A DNA stretch of 32,133 nt from Alphaproteobacteria bacterium. GTDB taxonomy: Bacteria > Pseudomonadota > Alphaproteobacteria > UBA9655. Numbering within the stretch: position 1 is the stretch's first letter; the number at the start of each line of letters is the position of its first letter. This document shows positions 7,780 to 16,771 of this stretch, one piece after another. The stretch covers positions 1-32,133 of the forward strand of contig JABDDK010000016.1 of assembly GCA_013287665.1 (NCBI GenBank), given 5' to 3'. The position numbers were made by a program, and so were the translations under genes. The notes under the pieces are model-generated. The model did no database searches, had not been told where the DNA came from, and saw only the letters and a program-made list of their open reading frames with translations.

Positions 7780-8892
7780 ATGAAACAACTGTCGCGATAT
7801 ATATTTGGACAACTTTTTTTTACGGTGCTGGCAGCAACGACGGTACTGACTTGTATCATGTGGCTAGCCCAATCCTTAAGGTATATTGACTATATCGCCA
7901 ATAAAGGTGTTCCCATCTTGTTGTTTCTTAAAATGATTCTTTTCTTGCTCCCCAATCTTTTTGTTATTGTTGTGCCCATTGCGATCCTTATAGGCGTTCT
8001 TTTTATTTACAATAAGCTGATTACGGATCATGAGCTTGTTGTGATGCAGGCTTCTGGTGTGGGGTATTGGCAACTCGCAAAGCCCGCCATAACCATGGCA
8101 ACATTCTTTACGGTGATTCTTTATGGGTTTACTCTCTATTTTCTTCCTCTTTCCTTTACAGAATATAGAAATATTGTCGTGACACTACAGGAGGAAACGC
8201 TTGCAAACCTTATTCAGGTGGGGCAGTTTAACTCGCTGGGCAAATATACTGTTTATGCACGGAACCAAGATGCTCAAGGAAATTATTTGGGTATATTAAT
8301 ATACGATGGCAATCAATCAGGTAAAGAAACACTGTTTATGGCAGAAAAGGGTGTATTGTTTAATATAAAAGAAGGCGGCCAACTTCTTCTTTTAAATGGA
8401 AATCGCCAAGAAACAGATAAGGAAACAGGAAAGCCTTCCGTTTTATATTTTGAGCGCTATATTATTGAGGCAAAAGATTCAACCAGCGGTCAGGCTCCCG
8501 GTGTGCGTTTTGTGAGAGCCTATGAAAGATCGGTGTTTGATCTCTTGTCTCCAAAAGAACACCTGTCCCCTAAAATGCGTTTAGAATTCTTAACGGCTGC
8601 CCATCAGCGTGTCCTCTCTCCCCTCTATGCCTTGGCTTTTGCTCTTATTGGTGTTTGTTCGATGATCCTTGGACAATTTGATAGAAAAGGACGAGCGGGG
8701 AAAATTATTATCGCCTGTGTGTGTGCAAGTATTCTTCAGGTGAGTACGATGATATTCCTTCACACTTTAAATTATACAAATGTTATGATTCCCTTAAGTT
8801 ATGGGATCGTATTCTCAACGATTTTCATCTGTCTTTTGCTCCTGTGCACAGGGTTAAGCCCCATCGGTTTATTAAGGGGAAGACGTTCATGA
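7780..8892 (+). CDS. lptF: LPS export ABC transporter permease LptF
   Basis: An inner-membrane permease of the LptB2FG complex that extracts lipopolysaccharide and passes it to LptC/LptA/LptD. About 370 residues, YjgP/YjgQ family. The N-terminal half has three membrane helices (about 8-40, 45-80 and 95-125), then a periplasmic beta-jellyroll segment (about 130-260), then three C-terminal helices. The start MKQLSRYIFGQLF fits the family; a GTG five codons upstream is an alternative, and neither has a strong ribosome site. It overlaps lptG by 4 nt (ATGA). Confidence 0.93.
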   Translation: MKQLSRYIFGQLFFTVLAATTVLTCIMWLAQSLRYIDYIANKGVPILLFLKMILFLLPNLFVIVVPIAILIGVLFIYNKLITDHELVVMQASGVGYWQLAKPAITMATFFTVILYGFTLYFLPLSFTEYRNIVVTLQEETLANLIQVGQFNSLGKYTVYARNQDAQGNYLGILIYDGNQSGKETLFMAEKGVLFNIKEGGQLLLLNGNRQETDKETGKPSVLYFERYIIEAKDSTSGQAPGVRFVRAYERSVFDLLSPKEHLSPKMRLEFLTAAHQRVLSPLYALAFALIGVCSMILGQFDRKGRAGKIIIACVCASILQVSTMIFLHTLNYTNVMIPLSYGIVFSTIFICLLLLCTGLSPIGLLRGRRS

Positions 8893-9980
8893 AACTATTC
8901 AGTCTTCTCTCACGTTATCTGAGTCGATCCTTCTTAATGAGCTTTGGAATTGGGTTTGTTTGTATTTTCATTATTATCCTTCTCTTTGATTTTGCTGAAC
9001 TTCAAAGAAAAGCGGGATCAACTGAATTGAGCTTAGCGATTAAACTTAATATGATCTTTTTAAGAGCTCCACATTTTCTTGAGCAGGTCATCCCCTTTCT
9101 CGGTTTTGGAGCTGCAATTTTTACATTTTGGAGATTGAATAGAAGCAATGAGCTCATCATCCTGCGTGCGACAGGCGTTTCATTGTGGAGAGTCATTTTT
9201 CCTATTAGTTTAACGGCGCTTATGCTGGGTTTTGTTGTCTTAACGGCATTTAACCCTCTGTCAACCGCTATGTTGGAAAGGTATGAAAAGCTTGATAAAC
9301 GCTATTTATCGAAATCAAAGGACGACATTAAAATTGAATCGACGGGTTTGTGGCTGAGTGAAAGAATGGGTCCTAATCAAGCGATTTATAGATCAAGTAA
9401 GGTTAATATTGAGAATCTAGAATTTCAAGATTTAAACATAATCGTTACGTCACATGAGAACAAATTTCTCTATAGAATAGATGCAAAGGTTGCACAAATT
9501 AAAGGATCGGATCTTGAACTCAGGGACGGCTGGGAAACCGTCGCTGGAAAAGTAGCTGTGCCCTTTACGCAGAAAACAATTAAGACTTCATTAGATCGGA
9601 GCATCATTGAAAGAATGAAAATGAATAAAAGCGTTTATTCATTTTGGAAGCTCCCTTCATATATAGCCTTGCTAGAGCAATCCGGACTTCATAGCCTCAA
9701 ATATCGCATGCAATATGATTCCATGATTGCGTGTGCCTTTTGGGTGGGTGCAATGATCTTGCTTGCAGCCTCTTTTTCTTGCCGACCTATTCGGCAAGGA
9801 AGGTCCGTGTTAATTATTTTTATGGGTCTTATTGTTGGCTTTTTGCTTTATTTTTTCAAGGATATGACCTTTGCAATAGGGTCTTCAGGCGGAATACCCC
9901 CCCTCATTGCCTCTTGGCTTCCGCCCCTTGTTACCGTTATGGTAGGTGCTGTTCTCGTTTTTAACCAAGAGGATGGTTAG
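8889..9980 (+). CDS. lptG: LPS export ABC transporter permease LptG
   Basis: The second permease of LptB2FG, 363 residues, in the inner membrane. It has the same plan as LptF: MKLFSLLSRYLSRSFLMSF, three helices, the coupling-helix region SNELIILRATGVSLWRV that contacts LptB, a periplasmic domain (about 135-255) and three C-terminal helices. The ATG overlaps the lptF stop as ATGA, a clear case of coupled translation and the reason to prefer it over a longer 5' extension that would lie within lptF. The next gene, lptD, starts immediately after its stop. Confidence 0.93.
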   Translation: MKLFSLLSRYLSRSFLMSFGIGFVCIFIIILLFDFAELQRKAGSTELSLAIKLNMIFLRAPHFLEQVIPFLGFGAAIFTFWRLNRSNELIILRATGVSLWRVIFPISLTALMLGFVVLTAFNPLSTAMLERYEKLDKRYLSKSKDDIKIESTGLWLSERMGPNQAIYRSSKVNIENLEFQDLNIIVTSHENKFLYRIDAKVAQIKGSDLELRDGWETVAGKVAVPFTQKTIKTSLDRSIIERMKMNKSVYSFWKLPSYIALLEQSGLHSLKYRMQYDSMIACAFWVGAMILLAASFSCRPIRQGRSVLIIFMGLIVGFLLYFFKDMTFAIGSSGGIPPLIASWLPPLVTVMVGAVLVFNQEDG

Positions 9981-12308
9981 GTGAATCTAAAAAAAACAAT
10001 AACTTATGGATTTCTTTGCTTGTTTTTGACAACACACGTAAGTGCACTCGTCAAAAAAGCCGCTGATGAAAATAAACCTGTACTGTTTTATGCAGACAGT
10101 CAAACCTATGATCGACAGTTAGGTATTCTTATCCTAAAGGGACATGTCGAATTTGATCATCTGGGAAATATCCTGGAAGCAGATATTGTCACCTATAATG
10201 AGAACACAGATGTTGTCACTGCATCTGGTAACGTAAGACTACGTCAAGCGGAGGGTGATATTAACTTTGCTGACTATATGGAACTTACGGGAGATATGAA
10301 AGAAGGCGTCCTTCTACACCTTCGCACTCTCATGGAGGATGATTCTAAAATTGTTGCAACCGAAGGACGGAAGTTTGAAGGTCGACAAGAACTTGATCAA
10401 GCCGTTTATACACCTTGCGAACTTTGCGGTGATATACCTCCAACATGGCAAATTAATGCCCGAAAAGCCGTCAAGGATGATGTAAACAAGGACATCATTT
10501 TTACAGATGCTCAAATGCGTGTTATGGACGTTCCCGTTCTTTATTTGCCGTATGCGACCCAACCTCTTGAGCGAAGGAGCGGTTTTTTAATACCACGTCC
10601 ATTTTATATTTCTGATTTTGGTGCTGGTATTATGACACCCTATTATTTTGCACTTTCACAAAGTGATGATCTAACCGTTACTCCCTATCTTTATACAAAC
10701 CAAGATCCAATGCTGAGAGCTGAATATAGAAAAGTATTTGGTAGCGGTTTTTTAAATGTTGAAGGAAATCTCGCACCTTATAAAAAAACGAGTAAAGATA
10801 AGAGAGCTGAACAAGCAGGAACCTATAAAATTCCGGAAACACGCGGGTACATATATGGGGATGGCAAAATTAATTTATCTGATATCTGGCGTGCGACAGC
10901 GAGTGGTGGATATGTTAGTGATGATACCTTTTTCCGTAAATACAAAATGTCCGGTTTGCAGAACAAACCTGCCCTGACCTCTGAAGGTAAATTGGAAGGC
11001 TTTTTGAACCAACGCGATTATGCTTCTGCAAGAGCATTTTATTTCCAAGGACTCCAAACGGCGGATCGTCAAAGTCGCATTCCCGTTGTTTATCCCATTG
11101 TCGATTATAGTGCTTATTCAGGAACGGATCCATTGGGAGGACGCTTTACTTTCGACGGTAACTTCCTCAATCTAGCGCGCGAAAGAGGCATCAATATGCA
11201 ACGCGGAATTGGTCAAGTGGGATGGAAGCGCCCATGGATTACACAACTCGGTCAAGTCTTTACAGTGTTTGGGTCCTTACGAGGGGATCTCTATAACGTT
11301 ACCCATGAAGGAAGATTCAATAATACACGGTTAAATAGAAGAATTTTTACAGATCGGAATTCTAATTTTGATAGAGAACGCGAGGGTGGCGCTCGCTTTT
11401 TCCCGCAATCAGGTGTCGATTTACGTTGGCCCTTTGTTACCTGTTATGATAACCAGAGTTTTGTCGTTCAACCCTTAGTTCAATTGATCGGGGCTCCCAG
11501 TAAAGACATAGGCGTGGAACAACGTAAAATTCCCAATGAAGACTCAACGGATTTTGAACTCAACGACGCAAATCTCTTTAGTCCTGATCGTTTTCCCGGA
11601 TATGATCGAATAGATCTCGGTAGTCGTGCTGTCTATGGAGGTGAAGTCCTGATGACGGGAGATTTGTTTGGTGATGTCGATGTGTTCTTGGGACAAAGCT
11701 ATTCATTTACAAATCGCGAAAGTAGAGATCCAACCCAGGGTTTATTTCGTAAAGCTTCTGATTATGTTGGCCGCGTTGAACTCTCTCCTTACAGTTGGCT
11801 TAACTTGAACTACAGATTCCGTTTGGATCAAGAAGACTTACGGCATCGTCTCGCTGAAGTCGGCGGATCGGTAGGTCCGGCTATTGCAAACCTTGCGGGT
11901 GAATATGTGTTCATCAGCAGAGATGTGAGAAGGGTAAACCGAAGGGGTGCAGATATAGCTCAAGATATCAGTAATAGAAGAAATTTAAATCAGCTTACGT
12001 TGACTCTCTCGTCCCAGTTTACAAAACATTGGACGATAAAGGGTACGATTCGTCAAAATTTGAATTCAAAGCAACATAAGGGGGGCCCCCTAGAGCAAGG
12101 CGTTGGTCTTTTCTACAGAGATGATTGTTTTGGGCTCGGCGTTACTGTTAAACGTCAGTACTACAAATCTCGAGATGTTAAGCCAGCAACGATCGTGCTC
12201 TTGACTCTTTTCCTTAAAAATGTGGGAGATTACAGTACTTCACTTAACTTGGATAATTCACCATTGGGTAACTATGCTGGCCAAAATAGCGACAGTTTAA
12301 CGCCTTGA
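9981..12308 (+). CDS. lptD: LPS-assembly outer-membrane protein LptD
   Basis: The outer-membrane beta-barrel that inserts LPS into the outer leaflet, working with LptE. Its 775 residues are normal. A signal peptide (1-22, ending VSA) is followed by an OstA/LptA-like N-terminal domain (about 34-145, LFYADSQTYDRQLGILILKGHVEF...). The link YTPCELCGDIPPTWQINARK (143-162) is very characteristic of alphaproteobacterial LptD and carries Cys146 and Cys149. The C-terminal barrel occupies about 180-775 and ends in alternating strands. The start is GTG, supported by GAGGAT upstream. It is the third gene of lptF-lptG-lptD, with no gap to lptG, and its end overlaps a convergent small gene by 12 bp. Confidence 0.95.
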   Translation: MNLKKTITYGFLCLFLTTHVSALVKKAADENKPVLFYADSQTYDRQLGILILKGHVEFDHLGNILEADIVTYNENTDVVTASGNVRLRQAEGDINFADYMELTGDMKEGVLLHLRTLMEDDSKIVATEGRKFEGRQELDQAVYTPCELCGDIPPTWQINARKAVKDDVNKDIIFTDAQMRVMDVPVLYLPYATQPLERRSGFLIPRPFYISDFGAGIMTPYYFALSQSDDLTVTPYLYTNQDPMLRAEYRKVFGSGFLNVEGNLAPYKKTSKDKRAEQAGTYKIPETRGYIYGDGKINLSDIWRATASGGYVSDDTFFRKYKMSGLQNKPALTSEGKLEGFLNQRDYASARAFYFQGLQTADRQSRIPVVYPIVDYSAYSGTDPLGGRFTFDGNFLNLARERGINMQRGIGQVGWKRPWITQLGQVFTVFGSLRGDLYNVTHEGRFNNTRLNRRIFTDRNSNFDREREGGARFFPQSGVDLRWPFVTCYDNQSFVVQPLVQLIGAPSKDIGVEQRKIPNEDSTDFELNDANLFSPDRFPGYDRIDLGSRAVYGGEVLMTGDLFGDVDVFLGQSYSFTNRESRDPTQGLFRKASDYVGRVELSPYSWLNLNYRFRLDQEDLRHRLAEVGGSVGPAIANLAGEYVFISRDVRRVNRRGADIAQDISNRRNLNQLTLTLSSQFTKHWTIKGTIRQNLNSKQHKGGPLEQGVGLFYRDDCFGLGVTVKRQYYKSRDVKPATIVLLTLFLKNVGDYSTSLNLDNSPLGNYAGQNSDSLTP

Positions 12309-12524
12309 TGTACCCGCTCGATAAGATCTTTCTGAGATGCCGACCGGCCTTAAAAGCCTTCTGCGCTTGGAGTTGGTCTGGGTTAGATCCAAGAGGAGCT
12401 CTTGCCTGCATTTCCTAAGTTTGTTAAGTTCTCGTGCGTCATCCCTGTCTTGGACATGGAGGGCATTAATTTTTATTTCCAAAAGATCTACGAGGATCTC
12501 AAGTGATTGCCGTGATAGAGTCAT
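12297..12524 (-). CDS. Small conserved alphaproteobacterial protein
   Basis: A 75-residue protein beginning MTLSRQSLEILVDLLEIKI and continuing with a helical DRDDARELNKLRKCRQELLLDL segment. I recall very similar short hypothetical proteins (MALSRQSLEIL-DL-EIK...DREDARE) across Alphaproteobacteria, but no function. The last 20 residues are basic (KRRRLL...SRR) and are probably a lineage-specific tail. A strong GAGGAGG ribosome site precedes the ATG, which is the best evidence that the frame is used. It converges on lptD with a 12-bp overlap and is alone on its strand. Confidence 0.75.
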   Translation of the reverse strand: MTLSRQSLEILVDLLEIKINALHVQDRDDARELNKLRKCRQELLLDLTQTNSKRRRLLRPVGISERSYRAGTSRR

Positions 12525-12593
12525 AGGACCTCCTCAATCTAAATTCCTAGTGTCATATTATACGGAGAGGCGTTAAAAAAAGATGAAGAGACC

Positions 12594-13073
12594 ATGCCAA
12601 TTTTAAATCGAGAAGAATTTTTTTCCTATCCCTTTGAAAAACAAGGGAGATTTTTGGGCTGCGATGTAGGAGAGAAGACGATAGGTTTGGCTCTCTCAGA
12701 TAAAACACGCATGATTGCGTCCCCCCTCCATGTGATCAATCGCACCAAATGGAAGAAGGATTCTGAAAGTCTTTTAAAGACAATCGATGAGCATCAGGTT
12801 GCAGGTATCGTTGTAGGCTTCCCCTTAAATATGGATGGAAGCGAAGGCCCCCGTTGTCAGTCCATACGGCAATTTGTCACAAATCTTTTAGCACTTAGAG
12901 ACCTCCCCATTTGCTTCTGGGATGAGCGCCTTTCAACGGTAGCTGTGACGCGCACCCTCTTAGACGCGGATATGTCGCGGGCTAAAAGAAGTAAGGTCGT
13001 CGATAAAATGGCTGCGAGTTATATTCTGCAGGGGCTTCTGGATGCTATGAGAGCCCATAGTCAAAACACCTGA
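12594..13073 (+). CDS. ruvX: Holliday junction resolvase-like/pre-16S rRNA nuclease RuvX (YqgF)
   Basis: A 159-residue YqgF/RuvX protein with the RNase H fold, implicated in 5' maturation of 16S rRNA and earlier proposed as a Holliday junction resolvase. Conserved blocks: LGCDVGEKTIGLALSD (D24), VGFPLNMDGSEG (74-85), FWDERLST (E111) and DKMAASYILQ (D137); the three acidic residues form the catalytic set. The first 18 residues are a short extension. It is followed by the valine catabolic cassette after 30 bp, perhaps in one transcript. Confidence 0.94.
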   Translation: MPILNREEFFSYPFEKQGRFLGCDVGEKTIGLALSDKTRMIASPLHVINRTKWKKDSESLLKTIDEHQVAGIVVGFPLNMDGSEGPRCQSIRQFVTNLLALRDLPICFWDERLSTVAVTRTLLDADMSRAKRSKVVDKMAASYILQGLLDAMRAHSQNT

Positions 13074-13103
13074 ATTATGGCATACTCTCCTTCAGGGGGA
13101 TGC

Positions 13104-14240
13104 ATGAACACTAATCTCAAAGAAGACCAGATTGCCTATCAAGAAACGGCGCGAAACTTTGCTTTACGCGAAATGGGGCCTTATGCATCGAGTTGGGATG
13201 AAGACAGCCTATTCCCTGTTGAAACGTTACGGAAAGCGGCAGCCCTTGGCTTTGCTGGCATATATACTCGATCCGAATTTGGGGGGTCGGGGTTAGGACG
13301 GCTGGAAGCCTCACTTATATTTGAGGAACTCGCTACGGCTTGCCCATCGACTGCGGCTTATCTCTCAGTTCATAATATGGTGTCTTGGATGATCGACACC
13401 TTTGGGAATTCTGATCAATGCACTAAATGGTTGCCGCGGCTCATGACGATGGAGCACCTCTCAAGCTATTGCCTGACCGAGCCGAGTTCGGGGTCAGATG
13501 CGGCGTCTCTCAAAACGAAGGCTGTGCGTGAAGGAGATTACTATATCCTAAATGGTGAGAAAGCCTTTATTTCGGGCGGGAGTGTGAGTGATCTCTATCT
13601 CTGCATGGTGAGGACGGGTGAAGAAGGCCCCAAGGGCATATCGGCTCTTGTTGTCGAAAAGGGAACACCTGGCCTTAGTTTTGGGAAAAAAGAAAAGAAG
13701 ATGGGATGGAACAGTCAGCCCACCACAACGGTTGTGTTTCAAGATTGCCGTGTGCCTGTGTCTCACCGGATCGGTGGGGAAGGGGAAGGCTTTACAATAG
13801 CCATGAAGGGCCTTGATGGAGGACGCATTAACATCGCGTCTTGTTCATTGGGTGGAGCGCGTGCTTGCCTCGAGAAAGCCATCGCTTATATGAAAGAACG
13901 AAAGCAATTTGGAAAGAAGCTTGCGGAATTTGAAGCCCTCCAATTTCGTCTGGCGGATATGGTAACTGACCTTGAGGCTGCGCGTCTTATGGTCCATAAC
14001 GCAGCAAATAAACTCGACACTAATGATCATGATGCAACGATTGCATGTGCCATGGCAAAACGATTTGCCACCGATGTCGGGTTTCGTATTTGTAATGAAG
14101 CGCTCCAGCTCCACGGTGGATATGGGTACCTCAAGGACTTTCAAATTGAACGGTATGTCCGCGATTTACGTGTTCATCAAATCCTTGAAGGGACGAACGA
14201 AATCATGAGGTTGATCATCTCAAGAGATTTACTGAAGTAG
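13104..14240 (+). CDS. Acyl-CoA dehydrogenase, probably isobutyryl-CoA dehydrogenase
   Basis: A 378-residue FAD enzyme that would oxidise isobutyryl-CoA to methacrylyl-CoA in valine breakdown, passing electrons to electron-transfer flavoprotein. It has the three-domain acyl-CoA dehydrogenase plan with [15 protein letters not shown] (122-136, flavin and substrate contacts), [18 protein letters not shown] (201-218), RKQFGKKL (266-273), [10 protein letters not shown] (336-345) and catalytic Glu362 in [11 protein letters not shown]. Many segments ([51 protein letters not shown]) closely resemble mammalian ACAD8. The start was chosen for its AGGGGG ribosome site; nine more codons upstream lack one. 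The next two genes catalyse later valine steps, which supports the substrate assignment. Confidence 0.93.
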   Translation: MNTNLKEDQIAYQETARNFALREMGPYASSWDEDSLFPVETLRKAAALGFAGIYTRSEFGGSGLGRLEASLIFEELATACPSTAAYLSVHNMVSWMIDTFGNSDQCTKWLPRLMTMEHLSSYCLTEPSSGSDAASLKTKAVREGDYYILNGEKAFISGGSVSDLYLCMVRTGEEGPKGISALVVEKGTPGLSFGKKEKKMGWNSQPTTTVVFQDCRVPVSHRIGGEGEGFTIAMKGLDGGRINIASCSLGGARACLEKAIAYMKERKQFGKKLAEFEALQFRLADMVTDLEAARLMVHNAANKLDTNDHDATIACAMAKRFATDVGFRICNEALQLHGGYGYLKDFQIERYVRDLRVHQILEGTNEIMRLIISRDLLK

Positions 14241-14247
14241 GAAAAAG

Positions 14248-15285
14248 ATGGATAAACTCTTAACGAAGATAGACTCAAATATTGGATGGATAATCTTAAA
14301 CCGGCCAGAAGCCCTGAATGCTATCACGCTTCCCATGTTTGAGAGTATAAGAGAAACCTTAAACACTTGGGAAACGGATCCTTCTGTTCGGTATGTTGTG
14401 ATTCAAGGTGCAGGTGATAAAGCCTTTTCTGCTGGTGGAGATGTACGTGCTGCAACTCTTGCAATAAAAGATGGCAATTCTCATGGGATGGAGTCTTTTT
14501 TTCGAAAAGAATACACGATCAATTCTCATATTCGTCATTATGCAAAGCCCTTTATTGCGCTTATCGATGGCATAGCTATGGGTGGTGGGCTTGGTGTTTC
14601 CATCCTGGGGTCGCACCGGATTGTAACAGAGAAGGCACGACTTGCCATGCCTGAGTCAGCCATTGGATTTTTTCCGGATGTAGGCGCATCGACTTTCCTC
14701 AATTGGGCTCCAGGCTCAGTGGGTCTATTTATGGCGCTTACGGGCATGCATATTAACGCAGCTGATGCTTTATGGACGGGACTTGGAACCCATTACATTC
14801 CTTCCTCAGTGCTTCCTCAATTTAAGAAAGATATCTCTGAGGATGTTCCCCTTGAAAAAGCTATTGAATCTTATAAACAAACCCCTGAAGAAAAAGGATT
14901 TTTGGAAACACATTTAGAGCAAATTAATCATCATTTTAATAAGCCGGCATTAATCGACATTGTTAAAAGTTTGAAAAGAGATCACTCTCCCTTTGCGAGT
15001 AACATCCTTAATATCCTCATGACGAAATCCCCGACGAGTTTGGCGGTTATCTTCCGTTTGTTTAAAATAGTAGCTCCACCCCTCACATTTGAAGAAAGAC
15101 TAAAGATGGATTTCCGTTTGACAGTTCATTTTTTCAAGGGCCATGATTTTGTAGAGGGTGTGCGGGCACTTCTGATCGATAAGGATAAGACGCCTCGGTG
15201 GAAACCAGCAAGGATTAAGGACGTTAAGGATAGTGATGTGGATGCCTATTTCGCACCACTCGATGAAAGGGAACTTGAATTATGA
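14248..15285 (+). CDS. 3-hydroxyisobutyryl-CoA hydrolase (enoyl-CoA hydratase/isomerase family)
   Basis: A 345-residue crotonase-fold protein. It would release 3-hydroxyisobutyrate from its CoA ester. Its length and sequence fit HIBCH rather than a 260-residue hydratase: AFSAGGDVRA (59-68), FFRKEYTINSHI, IDGIAMGGGLGVS (106-118) forming the oxyanion hole, and PESAIGFFPDVG with E136 and D144, the pair eight residues apart that matches the known catalytic pair of human HIBCH. The C-terminal third carries the HIBCH-specific helical region. An AGGAAAAAG ribosome site lies 7 bp after the dehydrogenase gene. It overlaps the next gene by 4 nt. Some plant and bacterial relatives act on other hydroxyacyl-CoAs. 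Confidence 0.92.
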   Translation: MDKLLTKIDSNIGWIILNRPEALNAITLPMFESIRETLNTWETDPSVRYVVIQGAGDKAFSAGGDVRAATLAIKDGNSHGMESFFRKEYTINSHIRHYAKPFIALIDGIAMGGGLGVSILGSHRIVTEKARLAMPESAIGFFPDVGASTFLNWAPGSVGLFMALTGMHINAADALWTGLGTHYIPSSVLPQFKKDISEDVPLEKAIESYKQTPEEKGFLETHLEQINHHFNKPALIDIVKSLKRDHSPFASNILNILMTKSPTSLAVIFRLFKIVAPPLTFEERLKMDFRLTVHFFKGHDFVEGVRALLIDKDKTPRWKPARIKDVKDSDVDAYFAPLDERELEL

Positions 15286-16172
15286 CAACAATAGGATTTA
15301 TAGGCCTAGGCCATATGGGCCTTCCCATGGCAATAAACCTGGTAAAAGCAGGGCATCAGGTTGCGGGATATGACCTCGTTCCCGCAGCGCTGGAGGCGTT
15401 TAAAGGAGCGGGAGGACAGGTTGCTCAAGATATCCCTGCATGTGTTACTGATGCTGATGTGGTCATCACAATGCTCCCTGAAGGGAAGCACGTTCGAGCC
15501 GCCTATGAAGACATTTTTAAGCACGTGAAAAAGGACGTTCTGATTGCAGAATGTTCAACGATTGATATTGAGACGTCACGCTCTATTCATGCAGAAGCGG
15601 AAGCTCGTGGTTTGCGGCTTATTGATGCGCCCGTTTCAGGCGGTGTGATCGGGGCGGAAGCTGCGACCCTTACCTTCATGGTAGGGGGCCGAGAAGAGGA
15701 CTTTAACGCTCTTAAGCCTTATCTTGAGGTGATGGGGAAGACGATCATTTATTGTGGAGCCGCAGGGCTTGGACAGGCTGCAAAAATCTGTAACAATTTG
15801 GTTCTTGGCATTTCCATGATTGGGGCGTGTGAAGGCTTTAACCTCGCTGAAAAGCTAGGCCTTGATGCCTTTAAGTTCTTTGAAGTGGCTGCACAGTCCT
15901 CAGCCCAATGCTGGTCCATCACCAAGTATTGCCCTGTTCCCGGCCCCGTCCCCACCTCTCCGGCAAACAGAGACTATGCAGCGGGATTTACGGCAGCGAT
16001 GATGCTGAAGGATCTGAAGCTTGCAGAGAATGCAGCGCAGCTTACAAATGCCTCAAGCCCCCTGGGGGCGGAAGCAATGGCTCTGTATTCACTCTTCTGT
16101 CAGAATGGCGGTCAAGGACTCGATTTTTCAGGAATTATGAAGTTTTTGAAGGGAGATTATAAGTCTTCGTAA
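15282..16172 (+). CDS. mmsB: 3-hydroxyisobutyrate dehydrogenase
   Basis: A 296-residue NAD-dependent beta-hydroxyacid dehydrogenase that oxidises 3-hydroxyisobutyrate to methylmalonate semialdehyde. It has the Rossmann motif GFIGLGHMGLPMA (5-17), the substrate-binding DAPVSGG (115-121) and catalytic Lys168 in GLGQAAKICNN with Asn172. The start overlaps the hydrolase stop as ATGA, so the three genes are coupled. Related enzymes use other hydroxyacids (tartronate semialdehyde, glyoxylate), but the cassette makes 3-hydroxyisobutyrate the likely substrate. Its last 16 bases overlap the convergent RelE gene. The final pathway enzyme, methylmalonate semialdehyde dehydrogenase, is not in this window. 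Confidence 0.94.
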   Translation: MTTIGFIGLGHMGLPMAINLVKAGHQVAGYDLVPAALEAFKGAGGQVAQDIPACVTDADVVITMLPEGKHVRAAYEDIFKHVKKDVLIAECSTIDIETSRSIHAEAEARGLRLIDAPVSGGVIGAEAATLTFMVGGREEDFNALKPYLEVMGKTIIYCGAAGLGQAAKICNNLVLGISMIGACEGFNLAEKLGLDAFKFFEVAAQSSAQCWSITKYCPVPGPVPTSPANRDYAAGFTAAMMLKDLKLAENAAQLTNASSPLGAEAMALYSLFCQNGGQGLDFSGIMKFLKGDYKSS

Positions 16173-16438
16173 ATATCCTTACGATGTTTGATACCAATAA
16201 CACGAACGGTCGGTGGAGCAGAATATATACGATAGACGATACGGTAATCACCGACTCGTAATCGCCTATGTCCTTTTAAACTGTACCTGAGAGGTTTTCC
16301 AAAGCCCATCGGGTCAACAGTCAAACGTTCCTCAATGGCTCTCTTAATGATTGCCTTAATAGTTTTAGGTAAAGCCGGAATATCATTCTTTACAACGTCT
16401 TCCAGATATTCAATGGAATAACCGTTATTTCCAGGCAT
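16157..16438 (-). CDS. RelE-family toxin (second pair)
   Basis: A 93-residue RelE-type toxin, probably a ribosome-dependent endoribonuclease. The pattern YSIEYLEDVVKNDIPALPKTIKAIIKRAIEERLTVDP, then GKPLRYSLKGHRRLRVGDYRIVYRI and a C-terminal VRVIGIKHRKDIYEDL is the standard fold with basic catalytic residues (R57, R60, R65, H84, R85). It is not closely similar to the first RelE in the window. Its start lies inside the antitoxin gene (14-nt overlap), and its end overlaps mmsB on the other strand by 16 bp, so it is tightly packed against a metabolic operon. Confidence 0.9.
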   Translation of the reverse strand: MPGNNGYSIEYLEDVVKNDIPALPKTIKAIIKRAIEERLTVDPMGFGKPLRYSLKGHRRLRVGDYRIVYRIYSAPPTVRVIGIKHRKDIYEDL

Positions 16439-16646
16439 CTTCGTGTTTCACCGTTTTAGCGGATTTGACATCTCTGGCTTCTGCAAAGATGGATAATGCG
16501 CGATCCTCCCGGCGATCAAGCGCTTCCAAAACAAGTTCTTTCGTGAGACTTGAGAGTGATTTATGCTCGCTTTTAGCAAGCGAAGATAACGTTTCTGCCG
16601 TCGCGGGCTCAAAAGTCACGTGAACACGGGGGTTGTGAGTAGGCAT
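16425..16646 (-). CDS. Ribbon-helix-helix antitoxin (RelB-like)
   Basis: 73 residues. The N-terminus RVHVTFEPATAETLSSLAKSEHKSLSSLTKELVLEALDRRED fits a ribbon-helix-helix DNA-binding domain (strand about 7-12, two helices). The C-terminal SAKTVKHEDAWK would bind the toxin. The ATG has an AGAGGATT ribosome site. TGTAGCAC occurs twice about 11 bp apart (about 16678-16696), a candidate operator for autorepression. It precedes the toxin with overlap. Confidence 0.86.
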   Translation of the reverse strand: MPTHNPRVHVTFEPATAETLSSLAKSEHKSLSSLTKELVLEALDRREDRALSIFAEARDVKSAKTVKHEDAWK

Positions 16647-16771
16647 TGTTTAATCCTCTATACTAACTTTAATGTAGTGTAGCACTTTTGTAGCACCTTG
16701 TCAAATGATTTCTTGCACCCCGTTTAACTCATCAAGAACCAATGTACCCTTAAAAAAATCCATTTTTAGAT

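Noticed and set aside
16701-16763. A 20-codon minus-strand frame with protein-like residues ahead of the antitoxin
   Set aside because: There is no ribosome site and it is too short to judge; it may be the tail of a lost gene but cannot be supported.
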